NCBI GenBank assembly: GCA_012797095.1
Contig: JAAZPS010000078.1
Span: forward strand, 1 to 8,663
Length of the DNA stretch: 8,663 nucleotides
Source: Bacillota bacterium
Lineage (GTDB): Bacteria > Bacillota > Dethiobacteria > DTU022
Reading direction: 5' to 3'
Part shown: positions 1 through 5,471 of the stretch, in pieces
Numbering within the stretch: position 1 is the stretch's first letter
Layout of the letters: each line of letters begins with the position of its first letter
Made by a program: the position numbers and the translations under genes
Notes under the pieces: model-generated
The model's database searches: none
What the model was told of the DNA's origin: nothing
The model's input: only the letters and a program-made list of their open reading frames with translations

Positions 1-1
1 G

Positions 2-487
2 GCCGGGATCCGGCTGCATCTGGATGACCGCGAGGGTTATTCGCCGGGCTGGAAGTTCAACGAGTGGGAGATGAAGGGGGTGCCGCTGCGCCTGGAGCTG
101 GGGCCGCGGGACCTGGAAGCGGAGCAGGTTGTTGTGGTGCGCCGGGACAGCGGGGTCAAGGAGCCGCTGCCGTGGACGGAGCTGCCGCGGCGGCTGCCGC
201 AGCTGCTGGAACAGCTTCAGGAAGATCTTTACCGGAGGGCCCTGCAGTACCGTCAGGAGCAAACCCGCAGCGGCGATGACTACGCGGAATTTCTTCAAGT
301 GATGGAACAGGAACGGGGTTTCTTTGTCGCTTCGTGGTGCGGCCGGGAGCAGTGCGAGCTCAAGGCGAAAGAAGAGAGTAAAGCGACCATTCGCTGCATT
401 CCTTTCGGGGGGCAGCCTGAGCACGACCGCTGCCTGATCTGCGGTGAGAAGGCGACCGAGCTGATCTATCTGGCCAGAGCGTACTAG
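2..487 (+). CDS. proS: Prolyl-tRNA synthetase, C-terminal part (5' end outside window)
   Basis: The last 161 codons of a class II prolyl-tRNA synthetase, which charges tRNA-Pro with proline in the cytoplasm. The frame is open from base 2, so the gene starts upstream. The visible part holds the end of the anticodon-binding domain (DREGYSPGWKFNEWEMKGVP, then LELGPRD), a charged helical linker, and the C-terminal zinc-binding domain of the archaeal-type (short, about 480 aa) ProRS. That domain shows WCGREQC, ATIRCIPF and a final CLICG, giving Cys pairs suited to Zn. The protein ends in ARAY. A C-terminal tyrosine is a known feature of this ProRS type, where it folds back towards the active site. 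The stop at 485-487 is 17 nt before the next gene, which suggests cotranscription. Bacteria carrying this form, rather than the long form with an editing insertion, include Thermus and many Firmicutes. Confidence 0.95.
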   Translation, partial: AGIRLHLDDREGYSPGWKFNEWEMKGVPLRLELGPRDLEAEQVVVVRRDSGVKEPLPWTELPRRLPQLLEQLQEDLYRRALQYRQEQTRSGDDYAEFLQVMEQERGFFVASWCGREQCELKAKEESKATIRCIPFGGQPEHDRCLICGEKATELIYLARAY

Positions 488-504
488 GAGGCGAGGGAAT
501 CATC

Positions 505-1656
505 ATGAGTGTACCGACAGTTTATTATGCTTCGGGACGGGCGCGCTCTCATCACGAGAGCCTGCTTAAAAAAATAGGACTTCTGTTCGATCGGGCTGCG
601 GTGGCGAAGATGATCCAGCCCGGGGATCTGGTGGCGATCAAGCTGCATTTCGGTGAAAGGGGCACGACCGCTTTCCTGAATCCGGTTCTGGTCCGCCAGG
701 TGGTTCAGAAGGTCAGGCGGGCCGGCGGCAAGCCTTTTTTGTGCGACAGCAATACTCTCTACACCGGTGGCAGGACCAACGCGGTGGATCATCTCGAGAC
801 AGCGCTGCAGCACGGCTTCAGCTATGCCACCGTGGAGGCGCCGGTGATCATCATGGACGGGCTGCGCGGACGGGGCAGCCATGATGTGAAGATCGCGGGG
901 CATCATTTCGACAGCGTCCAGATCGGCGCTGCGGTGGTCGAGGCGGACGTGCTGATCGTGCTCTCCCATGTCAAGGGCCATGCGATGACCGGGTACGGCG
1001 GGGCGATCAAGAATCTGAGCATGGGCTGCAGCAACCGGGCCGGCAAGCAAAGGATGCACTCGGCGGTCAAGCCGGCGATCAAGGCGGAGCGGTGCCGCCG
1101 CTGCGGTGTTTGCGTCAAATGGTGTGCTGCCGGGGCCATCGTCTTCTCTGCTGAAAAGGAGGCGGCGGCACGGATTGACCCGGAAAAATGTACCGGCTGC
1201 GGCGAATGTATCATCTCCTGTCCGCACAAGGCGGTCAAGGTGCAGTGGGCCACGGACCTGCCTGAGCTGGGCGAGCGGATGGTTGAATTTGCCTGCGGGG
1301 CCGTGGCGGGGAAAGAAGATGCGGTCGTCTGTTTCAATTTCGTGCTCGATGTGGTGCCCGATTGCGACTGCAATTCCTGGAGCGACCTGCCGGTGGTTCC
1401 CGATTGTGGCATCGTTGTCTCCACCGATCCGGTGGCGGCGGATCAGGCGGCGATCGATCTGATCAATGCCCAGAGCGGGATCGTCGGCTCGGCGTTGCCG
1501 GGAGCCTTTGAGCCGGGTGAAGATAAATTCTGTGCCCTTCATCCGAAGACCGACTATCGGCTGCAGCTCGCCTATGCCGAGGAGATGGGGCTGGGCCGGC
1601 GCCGCTACGAGCTGGTTACGGTCGGGGCGAAAAAAGATAAAGAAGAGAATGACTAG
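505..1656 (+). CDS. DUF362 domain protein with two [4Fe-4S] ferredoxin motifs
   Basis: A 383-aa cytoplasmic iron-sulfur protein. The N-terminal 190 residues resemble DUF362: IKLHFGERGTTAFLNP near residue 46, the LCDSNTLYTGG segment, and SHVKGHAMTGYGGAIKNLSM around residues 155-175. A ferredoxin domain follows, with C197-x2-C200-x2-C203-x3-C207 and C229-x2-C232-x2-C235-x3-C239-P, enough for two [4Fe-4S] clusters. A second DUF362-like part follows (VVPDCDCNSWSDLPVVPDCGIV, then STDPVAADQAAIDL). No signal peptide or membrane segment is apparent. The start ATG has AGGAGG at 486-491 and GAGG closer in. The biochemical role of this family is not settled; electron transfer is the reasonable guess. 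It sits between proS and a folate enzyme gene, 17 and 29 nt apart, so probably in one operon. The large open frame on the opposite strand here is a codon-bias shadow. Confidence 0.9.
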   Translation: MSVPTVYYASGRARSHHESLLKKIGLLFDRAAVAKMIQPGDLVAIKLHFGERGTTAFLNPVLVRQVVQKVRRAGGKPFLCDSNTLYTGGRTNAVDHLETALQHGFSYATVEAPVIIMDGLRGRGSHDVKIAGHHFDSVQIGAAVVEADVLIVLSHVKGHAMTGYGGAIKNLSMGCSNRAGKQRMHSAVKPAIKAERCRRCGVCVKWCAAGAIVFSAEKEAAARIDPEKCTGCGECIISCPHKAVKVQWATDLPELGERMVEFACGAVAGKEDAVVCFNFVLDVVPDCDCNSWSDLPVVPDCGIVVSTDPVAADQAAIDLINAQSGIVGSALPGAFEPGEDKFCALHPKTDYRLQLAYAEEMGLGRRRYELVTVGAKKDKEEND

Positions 1657-1685
1657 TTGAGAAATTTGCACAAAAGGAGAGAGCA

Positions 1686-2261
1686 ATGGCTAAGAGTGCA
1701 CTGCGCAAACAGATCTACGCCTTGCGGGACAGCCTGACCCCGGAGGAGATTGCCGCCAAAAGCGAGGCGGTTGCCGGGCAGCTGGCGAAGCTGCCTTTTT
1801 ACCGGGAGGCCGGGACGATCATGTTTTTTCTTTCGTTTCGCAGCGAGGTCGACACCCTCGGGATGGTCCGGGATAATCTCGGGCGCGGCAAGCGGGTGCT
1901 CGTCCCCAAATCGCTGCCCGAAGAGCGGCTGCTTGTACCCTCGCAGCTGCTCGATCTGAAAAAGGATCTCATCATGGGCCATTACAATATCCCCGAACCC
2001 GGGCCGGCAGCGCTGCGTCCGGTGGAGCCGGAAGAGATCGATCTGCTGATCGTTCCCGGCGTCGCTTTCGACCTGTCGGGCAACCGGCTTGGCTACGGGG
2101 GCGGTTACTACGATCGCTTCTTCGAGCGGCTGCGCCCGGCGGTGCCACTGGTGGCCCTCGCTTTTGAACTGCAGATCGTTGACCGGGTTCCGGTGGAACC
2201 CTGGGATCGGCGGATGGATTGGATCGTTACCGAAAAGAGAGCGATTCATCCGGCGGGCTAG
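1686..2261 (+). CDS. fthC: 5-formyltetrahydrofolate cyclo-ligase (5,10-methenyl-THF synthetase)
   Basis: A 191-aa enzyme of the 5-FTHF cyclo-ligase family. It uses ATP and Mg2+ to convert 5-formyltetrahydrofolate to 5,10-methenyltetrahydrofolate, returning a dead-end folate to the one-carbon pool. Family features: an N-terminal basic segment (ALRKQIYALRDSLTPEEI), the IMFFLSFRSEVDT strand-turn, KRVLVPKSL, DLLIVPGVAFDLSGNRLGYG, and the glycine-rich nucleotide/Mg loop LGYGGGYYDRF at residues 135-145. The end, EPWDRRMDWIVTEKRAIHP, matches the usual PxxxxD(D/W)xxVTE tail. The length is typical. The start ATG follows AAAGGAGAGAG at the usual spacing. It is 29 nt after the DUF362 gene and is probably the last gene of the proS operon. 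The stop codon lies inside a large hairpin (2253-2281). Salvage of this kind would suit an organism with heavy folate flux, such as an acetogen, but the enzyme is found in almost all bacteria. Alternative symbols are ygfA, fau and yqgN. Confidence 0.93.
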   Translation: MAKSALRKQIYALRDSLTPEEIAAKSEAVAGQLAKLPFYREAGTIMFFLSFRSEVDTLGMVRDNLGRGKRVLVPKSLPEERLLVPSQLLDLKKDLIMGHYNIPEPGPAALRPVEPEEIDLLIVPGVAFDLSGNRLGYGGGYYDRFFERLRPAVPLVALAFELQIVDRVPVEPWDRRMDWIVTEKRAIHPAG

Positions 2262-2281
2262 CCGGCGACCGGCCAGCCCGC
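2253..2281. terminator. Long GC-rich hairpin between convergent genes, no U-tract
   Basis: A near-perfect inverted repeat: GCGGGCTAGCCGG (2253-2265), loop CGA, then CCGGCCAGCCCGC (2269-2281). That is a 13-bp stem with one A-C mismatch. It includes the stop codon of the folate gene (2259-2261) and lies 15 bp from the stop of the convergent tetR. Neither side carries a run of T, so it is not a canonical intrinsic terminator. It may act as a U-less or Rho-assisted bidirectional terminator, or protect the 3' ends of both mRNAs. Confidence 0.55.
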
Positions 2282-2296
2282 AACGGATGCTCTGTT

Positions 2297-2944
2297 CTAA
2301 TTCGGTTCGTGAAAGAAACCCTGGAAGACCATATCAGTGATGGTATTGGTGAGGTGATCAACATCTTTTTCTACCCCGTTGACCACTTCCCAGATAAAAC
2401 GGTCGATAAGCAGGATATAGGCCTTGGAGCCGATCACCGGATCGAACTCCTTGGCAAATCCTTTTTTCTGGGCAAAGATAATGGACATCTTGATATTCTT
2501 GATAAAGTAATCCTTGACCCCCTGCCAATGGGCGGCGATCGCCTCGGACTGGCCCAGTGCCTGCTCGTAAACCTTCATGATGTTGCGATGTTCCTCGGAA
2601 AGCTTGAAGACGGAGAGCAAGATGGTATGGAAGATATCCCTGGCGCCGATGACATCTCTGGGGGCGAACTCAATATTCAAAAGGCCGTAAAATTCTTCCA
2701 GAACATTGTCTATCACCCGGCCGAGGATGTCGTCTTTCCCTTTGAAATGGCTGTACACCGTTCCGTAACCGACATTGGCCATTTCGCTGATCTTGGCAAT
2801 CGTAGTCTTGGCATAGCCGTCCTTCAAGAAAACCTCCTGTGCGGTTTCCAGTATCAGGTTGCGGGTAATGCGGCTGCGCAGGTAGCGTCTCGGTCTTTTG
2901 CGTTTAGGCTTTTTGGAAGAAGCGGGGTCAGCAGATTTGCTCAC
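2297..2944 (-). CDS. TetR/AcrR-family transcriptional regulator
   Basis: A 215-aa regulator. After a basic N-terminal tail (residues 11-25, many K and R) comes the TetR DNA-binding domain: RNLILETAQEVFLKDGYAKT (28-47), then TIAKISEMANVGYGTVYSHF (48-67) as the helix-turn-helix, then KGKDDILGRVI. The C-terminal 130 residues are helical and should form the dimer and ligand pocket; the ligand cannot be read from sequence. The start is GTG at 2942-2944, supported by GGGAGGG on this strand (2952-2958) 7 nt upstream. It is convergent with the folate gene and divergent from the metallophosphoesterase gene, sharing a 177-bp AT-rich region with palindromes and repeats, so autoregulation and control of the divergent gene are likely. 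The lower-GC promoter region contrasts with the coding DNA. The open frame on the opposite strand is a shadow. Confidence 0.92.
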   Translation of the reverse strand: MSKSADPASSKKPKRKRPRRYLRSRITRNLILETAQEVFLKDGYAKTTIAKISEMANVGYGTVYSHFKGKDDILGRVIDNVLEEFYGLLNIEFAPRDVIGARDIFHTILLSVFKLSEEHRNIMKVYEQALGQSEAIAAHWQGVKDYFIKNIKMSIIFAQKKGFAKEFDPVIGSKAYILLIDRFIWEVVNGVEKDVDHLTNTITDMVFQGFFHEPN

Positions 2945-2985
2945 AGATAAACCCTCCCGGTAAAAGTTTTAAAGTATCATCTTCT

Positions 2986-2997
2986 TACATATATGTA
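2986..2997. promoter_or_regulatory. 12-bp perfect palindrome at the tetR start point (operator candidate)
   Basis: TACATATATGTA is a perfect dyad. It lies where transcription from the predicted tetR promoter should begin, the usual place for an autoregulatory TetR operator. It is AT-rich, so chance formation is possible. Confidence 0.4.
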
Positions 2998-3000
2998 GAC

Positions 3001-3028
3001 ATTGTATCATTTTATTTCAAAATTGCAA
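3001..3028 (-). promoter_or_regulatory. Probable tetR promoter (sigma-A type, extended -10)
   Basis: Read on the minus strand: TTGCAA (3023-3028) as -35, a 16-nt spacer, then TACAAT (3001-3006) as -10, preceded by TGA to give the extended -10 TGnTACAAT. This predicts a start near 2994, inside the palindrome at 2986-2997, and a leader of about 50 nt before the GTG. The match is good for -10 and moderate for -35. Confidence 0.6.
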
Positions 3029-3059
3029 ACTAAAAGTTTTAAATAAACAAAATTAATTT

Positions 3060-3088
3060 TTGTCAAATATAGAGATTCATAGTAAGAT
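3060..3088 (+). promoter_or_regulatory. Probable promoter of the metallophosphoesterase gene
   Basis: TTGTCA (3060-3065, 5 of 6 to consensus), a 17-nt spacer, then TAAGAT (3083-3088, 4 of 6). It is preceded by an AT-rich stretch with the palindrome AAAATTAATTTT (3049-3060) that could act as an UP element. The predicted start near 3095 leaves a short leader with AGGTGA (3110-3115) 6 nt before the ATG. Confidence 0.45.
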
Positions 3089-3121
3089 CAGAGGGTCAAT
3101 CTATTGATGAGGTGAACAATT

Positions 3122-3820
3122 ATGACGATCTGGGCTCTCGCCGATCTGCATCTTTCTCATGACCAACCGAAGCCGATGGATATCTTCGGCAAGGCCTGGG
3201 AGGACCATGTTGAGAAGATCGCCTTCAACTGGCGCCGTCTGGTCCGTGAAGACGATCTGGTGATCGTGCCCGGCGATATCTCCTGGGCGATGGATCTGGC
3301 CGGTGCGCGGGCCGATCTGAACTGGCTGGCAGCGCTGCCCGGGGGCAAGCTTCTTGTCCGGGGCAACCACGATTACTGGTGGTCTTCGATCAGCAAGGTC
3401 CGGGCGGCCCTGCCTCCAGGTGTGGCTGCCCTGCAAAACGATCATTTTGTTTTCGGAGACTGGGCGATCTGCGGCACCAGAGGCTGGCTCTGCCCCGGGG
3501 ACGAGGGCTTTGGCGGTGAGCATGATCAGAAGATCTACCGGCGGGAGCTGGGGCGGCTGCAGCTTTCCCTCGAGAGCGCGGTCAAAGCGAAACAAAGCCG
3601 CCTTATCGCCGCGCTGCATTACCCGCCATTTGAGCGGTGGACCGGACCGAGCGGTTTTACGGAGCTGCTGGAGAGTTACGGGGTGAAACATTGCCTTTAC
3701 GGCCATATCCACGATCCCAGCCGGGAGCGGGTCTTCCAGGGGGAACGCGGCGGTGTTTGCTACCGCTTTGTTGCCTCGGACGGGGTTGACTTCACTCCCG
3801 TGGCGGTGGTCAAAGCGTAG
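3122..3820 (+). CDS. Calcineurin-like metallophosphoesterase
   Basis: A 232-aa dinuclear-metal phosphoesterase with the full motif set of the calcineurin-like fold: D8-L-H10, G51-D52-I-S, G81-N82-H83-D84, H166 (ALHYPPF) and G194-H195-I-H197. These residues bind two divalent metals and position the nucleophile, so the enzyme should be active. No signal peptide or membrane segment is seen, so it is cytoplasmic. A Trp-rich stretch follows the GNHD motif (HDYWWSSI), and CGTRGWLC comes before H166, a pattern I associate with a clostridial/bacillar subgroup annotated only as metallophosphoesterase. The substrate cannot be predicted; family members hydrolyse phosphomonoesters, phosphodiesters or cyclic nucleotides. 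The ATG has AGGTGA 6 nt upstream. The gene is divergent from tetR, which may control it, and its stop is one base from that of the convergent rhomboid gene. Confidence 0.92.
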   Translation: MTIWALADLHLSHDQPKPMDIFGKAWEDHVEKIAFNWRRLVREDDLVIVPGDISWAMDLAGARADLNWLAALPGGKLLVRGNHDYWWSSISKVRAALPPGVAALQNDHFVFGDWAICGTRGWLCPGDEGFGGEHDQKIYRRELGRLQLSLESAVKAKQSRLIAALHYPPFERWTGPSGFTELLESYGVKHCLYGHIHDPSRERVFQGERGGVCYRFVASDGVDFTPVAVVKA

Positions 3821-3821
3821 C

Positions 3822-4529
3822 TCAATAGCGGTAGCGGGTCTGGAGCCTTTTTTTGGTGATGATCCCGACGACCAGCCCGATAATGAATCCGCCGATATGG
3901 GCCCACCAGGCGACAGCCTGCACGCCGGCGGCGCTTCCCTGCAGCGAGGCGTTGAACAGCTGCAAAATGAACCACAATCCCAGAAAGATCACCGCCGGCA
4001 GGTGGACAAAGGTGATGAAGAAGAAGATCGGGACCAGGGTGAGGATGCGGGAGCGGGGAAAGAGGATGAAGTAAGCCCCGAGGACGCCGGCGATGGCGCC
4101 GCTGGCGCCGACCAAGGGGGTTGTGGAGAGGGGATTGCTGAAAATATGGAAAAGGATGCTCGCCGCACCCATAAACAGGTAGAGCAGCAGGTATTTGAGA
4201 TGCCCGAGCAGCCCCTCGATATTGTCGCCGAAGATCCACAGGTAGAGCATATTGCCGATCAGGTGGAGCCAGCCGCCGTGCAAAAAATTGGCGGTGACAA
4301 GGGGCACGGCTGCCGCCAGAAGGGAGCTCGAGGGCAGGCCGGGCTCGACCAGGCCAAAAAGTCCGGCGGTCAGGTTAACCGGAACGGACCCGAATTGGTA
4401 GATGAAGCGGTGGAGCTGCCCGGGCGGCAGGGTCAGCTGGTGAAAGAAAACGAGCACATTGAGCAGGATCAGCCCGATATTGACGATGGGAAAGCGGTAG
4501 CGCGGCGCAGTATCTCTGAGCGGAATCAT
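3822..4529 (-). CDS. Rhomboid-family intramembrane serine protease
   Basis: A 235-aa membrane protein that should cleave transmembrane substrates within the bilayer. Hydrophobic segments: about 14-31, 70-82, 88-108, 112-131, 137-157, 162-190 and 205-226, consistent with the usual six-TM core. Catalytic features are complete: the HGGWLHLIGN signature (H89 and N93, oxyanion side), GASGAIAG with nucleophile Ser143, and WWAHIGGF with catalytic His211. The charged C-terminal tail is short (ITKKRLQTRYRY). The substrate is unknown. The ATG (4527-4529) is preceded on this strand by AGGAGG (4543-4548), a longish 13-nt spacing. The gene is convergent with the metallophosphoesterase gene with only base 3821 between the two stop codons, so the mRNAs must overlap or be ended inside coding sequence. 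It is divergent from the nuoE operon. Confidence 0.93.
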   Translation of the reverse strand: MIPLRDTAPRYRFPIVNIGLILLNVLVFFHQLTLPPGQLHRFIYQFGSVPVNLTAGLFGLVEPGLPSSSLLAAAVPLVTANFLHGGWLHLIGNMLYLWIFGDNIEGLLGHLKYLLLYLFMGAASILFHIFSNPLSTTPLVGASGAIAGVLGAYFILFPRSRILTLVPIFFFITFVHLPAVIFLGLWFILQLFNASLQGSAAGVQAVAWWAHIGGFIIGLVVGIITKKRLQTRYRY

Positions 4530-4554
4530 GCGATAGTATCTTCCTCCTGGTAAT

Positions 4555-4584
4555 ATTATACCCTAGAGCACCCCGATCTGTAAC
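4555..4584 (-). promoter_or_regulatory. Possible rhomboid gene promoter
   Basis: On the minus strand a perfect TATAAT lies at 4555-4560, with GTTACA (4579-4584, 4 of 6) 18 nt upstream as a weak -35. Transcription would begin almost at the Shine-Dalgarno site, giving an unusually short leader, so the real start may differ. Confidence 0.3.
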
Positions 4585-4603
4585 CGGAAGGTGCTTCCCG
4601 GTT
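4582..4603. other. Hairpin-forming inverted repeat in the rhomboid-nuoE intergenic region
   Basis: AACCGGAAG, loop GTG, CTTCCCGGTT: a 9-bp stem with one bulged C. There is no T-run on either side, so it is not a terminator. It overlaps the weak -35 proposed for the rhomboid gene and could be an operator or a 5' leader hairpin of a longer nuoE transcript. Confidence 0.4.
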
Positions 4604-4620
4604 TGAACGGTGTGCATAGA

Positions 4621-4656
4621 GCGGCGGAGCCTGCCGTATTCTCTTTTTTCTGTTTT
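4621..4656 (+). terminator. Terminator-like hairpin with U-rich tail upstream of nuoE
   Basis: CGGCGG, AGC, CTGCCG (4622-4636) forms a 6-bp stem including one G-U pair. The pyrimidine-rich tail TATTCTCTTTTTTCTGTTTT follows. No gene ends here on this strand, because the upstream gene is divergent. If used, it would therefore act on a leader transcript running towards nuoE. The stem is short and the T-run is interrupted, so this is tentative. Confidence 0.35.
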
Positions 4657-4690
4657 GACAAACAATCGCTTACTTTTTGCCGTTAACCTT

Positions 4691-4722
4691 TCTTTTTGGC
4701 AGGATTATCTTTGCCAAAAAGA
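4691..4722. promoter_or_regulatory. 11-bp perfect inverted repeat upstream of nuoE (operator candidate)
   Basis: TCTTTTTGGCA (4691-4701) and TGCCAAAAAGA (4712-4722) are exact complements separated by 10 nt, so arm centres are 21 bp (two helical turns) apart. The right arm ends 11 bp before a possible extended -10 of nuoE (TGTTATACA, 4734-4742). That placement fits a dimeric regulator controlling nuoE. The arms do not resemble the Rex consensus I know (TTGTGAA-N4-TTCACAA). There is no T-run after it, so it is not a terminator. Confidence 0.5.
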
Positions 4723-4733
4723 GAATAGGTCAG

Positions 4734-4742
4734 TGTTATACA
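4734..4742 (+). promoter_or_regulatory. Possible extended -10 promoter of nuoE
   Basis: TG-T-TATACA matches an extended -10 (TGnTATAAT) with 4 of 6 in the hexamer. TTGCCA at 4711-4716 is a good -35 hexamer but is 20 nt away, too far for optimal use. A consensus TTGACA at 4655-4660 has no fitting -10. The predicted start is near 4749, about 25 nt before the TTG start codon. Confidence 0.3.
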
Positions 4743-4774
4743 GCTTTAAATTTCAGCTAAGGGGGTTTGCCGGT

Positions 4775-5272
4775 TTGAGCAGCGAAAGTGCAACTGGAAC
4801 CGTGGATCAGCTGCCGGAGGTCGACTTGAGCGGAATTGAAGCCCTGCTGGAGCCTTATCTGGGCGAAAAAGGGGTCGTTATTCCGGCTCTGCAGAGCCTG
4901 CAGGAGCATTACGGTTATCTGCCCCGCCCGGCCATGGAATATACTGCCAGGCGGATCAATGTTCCCCTGAGCAGGCTTTTTGGAGTGGCCACATTTTACG
5001 CCCAGTTCAAGATGAAACCGCGGGGTCGGAATATTATCCGGGTATGCAAGGGGACTGCCTGCCATATTCAGGGCAGCTCGAAGGTCTCCGATCGGGTGGA
5101 AGAGATTCTGGGGATCAAGGGGGGCGAAACAACTCCCGATCTTAGGTTTACCCTCGAGGAGGTCGCCTGTATCGGCGCCTGTGCTCTCGCTCCGGTGATG
5201 ACGATCAATGACCATCCGCACGGCCGCCTTACTCCGGATCGGATAAAGAAGATTTTGGATAGTTACGAATAG
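4775..5272 (+). CDS. nuoE: NuoE/HydC-type [2Fe-2S] subunit, NADH-dependent oxidoreductase
   Basis: A 165-aa thioredoxin-like [2Fe-2S] ferredoxin subunit of the complex I 24-kDa (NuoE/HoxE/HydC) family. It carries electrons within an NADH-oxidising module together with NuoF. An N-terminal helical part (IEALLEPYLGEKGVVIPALQ, then LQEHYGYLP) precedes the ferredoxin domain. The cluster ligands are C91-x4-C96 (VCKGTACHIQG) and C132-x3-C136 (VACIGACALAPV), with the typical spacing. I chose TTG at 4775: AAGGGGG (4759-4765) sits 9 nt upstream and the length matches the family. The in-frame ATG at 4610 would add 55 residues with no family likeness and no ribosome binding site. It is the first gene of an operon with the small Cys-rich gene (19 nt later) and nuoF. 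Without an adjacent hydrogenase subunit its complex is undetermined. The upstream region is rich in inverted repeats, which suggests regulation. Confidence 0.93.
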   Translation: MSSESATGTVDQLPEVDLSGIEALLEPYLGEKGVVIPALQSLQEHYGYLPRPAMEYTARRINVPLSRLFGVATFYAQFKMKPRGRNIIRVCKGTACHIQGSSKVSDRVEEILGIKGGETTPDLRFTLEEVACIGACALAPVMTINDHPHGRLTPDRIKKILDSYE

Positions 5273-5291
5273 CCCAGTAGGAGGTGGTGAG

Positions 5292-5471
5292 GTGAAGCGG
5301 TTCATCGATCCCTGTTGTGAGAAGTGCGATCACAGCAAAGAGAAACCATGCCAGGACTTTGTGGAATGCTGCACCAGCGGTCCGATCTGCCACGAAAATG
5401 AGGCCTGCGCGGCCAAGAGAAAAGCAATTATGGAAAAAGCCTCTTTAAACGAACATTTTATCATAATTTAA
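5292..5471 (+). CDS. Small Cys-rich protein between nuoE and nuoF (59 aa)
   Basis: A 59-codon ORF starting with GTG, preceded by a near-perfect Shine-Dalgarno AGGAGGTG (5279-5286) 5 nt upstream and followed 35 nt later by nuoF. It fills the gap between two clearly cotranscribed genes, which strongly supports its being real. The protein is hydrophilic with eight cysteines in the first 39 residues (8, 9, 12, 20, 26, 27, 33, 39): CCEKC near the start, then PCQDFVECC, PICHENEAC. From Cys20 on they recur about every six or seven residues. Three His (14, 34, 55) are also present. The C-terminal 20 residues (AKRKAIMEKASLNEHFII) look like a basic helix. There is no signal peptide or membrane segment. 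I do not recognise the family. The Cys pattern suggests Fe-S or Zn binding. The position suggests an accessory or extra electron-transfer subunit, or an assembly factor, of the NuoEF module; these are inferences. Confidence 0.82.
   Translation: MKRFIDPCCEKCDHSKEKPCQDFVECCTSGPICHENEACAAKRKAIMEKASLNEHFIII

Larger units (their letters stand above)
2961..3043. repeat. Two exact 13-bp direct repeats flanking the tetR promoter
   Basis: TAAAAGTTTTAAA occurs at 2961-2973 and again at 3031-3043, 70 bp apart. Each copy contains TAAAA-G-TTTTA, a 5+5 dyad around one base, so each could be a regulator half-site pair. One copy is in the tetR leader and the other lies just upstream of the tetR -35, so they bracket the promoter. 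A second word, GTATCAT, is also repeated (2974-2980 and 3004-3010). The region is AT-rich, which raises the chance of low-complexity matches, but 13 of 13 identity is notable. Confidence 0.45.

Noticed and set aside
484..1686. Long (400 codon) open frame on the minus strand over the DUF362 gene
   Set aside because: It mirrors the codon bias of the plus-strand gene, has no recognisable domain and no ribosome site, while the plus-strand protein has clear DUF362 and ferredoxin motifs.
2219..2950. 243-codon plus-strand open frame over tetR
   Set aside because: The minus strand encodes a clear TetR helix-turn-helix with a promoter and ribosome site; the plus-strand translation resembles nothing and overlaps the fthC end.
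4655..4690. Consensus TTGACA at 4655-4660 as the nuoE -35, and GTTAAC (4682-4687) as part of a Rex site
   Set aside because: No -10 hexamer lies at 16-18 nt spacing, and the flanks of GTTAAC do not continue into a Rex-type palindrome.
4610..4774. ATG at 4610 as the nuoE start
   Set aside because: It would add 55 residues unlike NuoE, lacks a ribosome site and would put the repeats and promoter inside coding sequence; TTG at 4775 has AAGGGGG 9 nt upstream.
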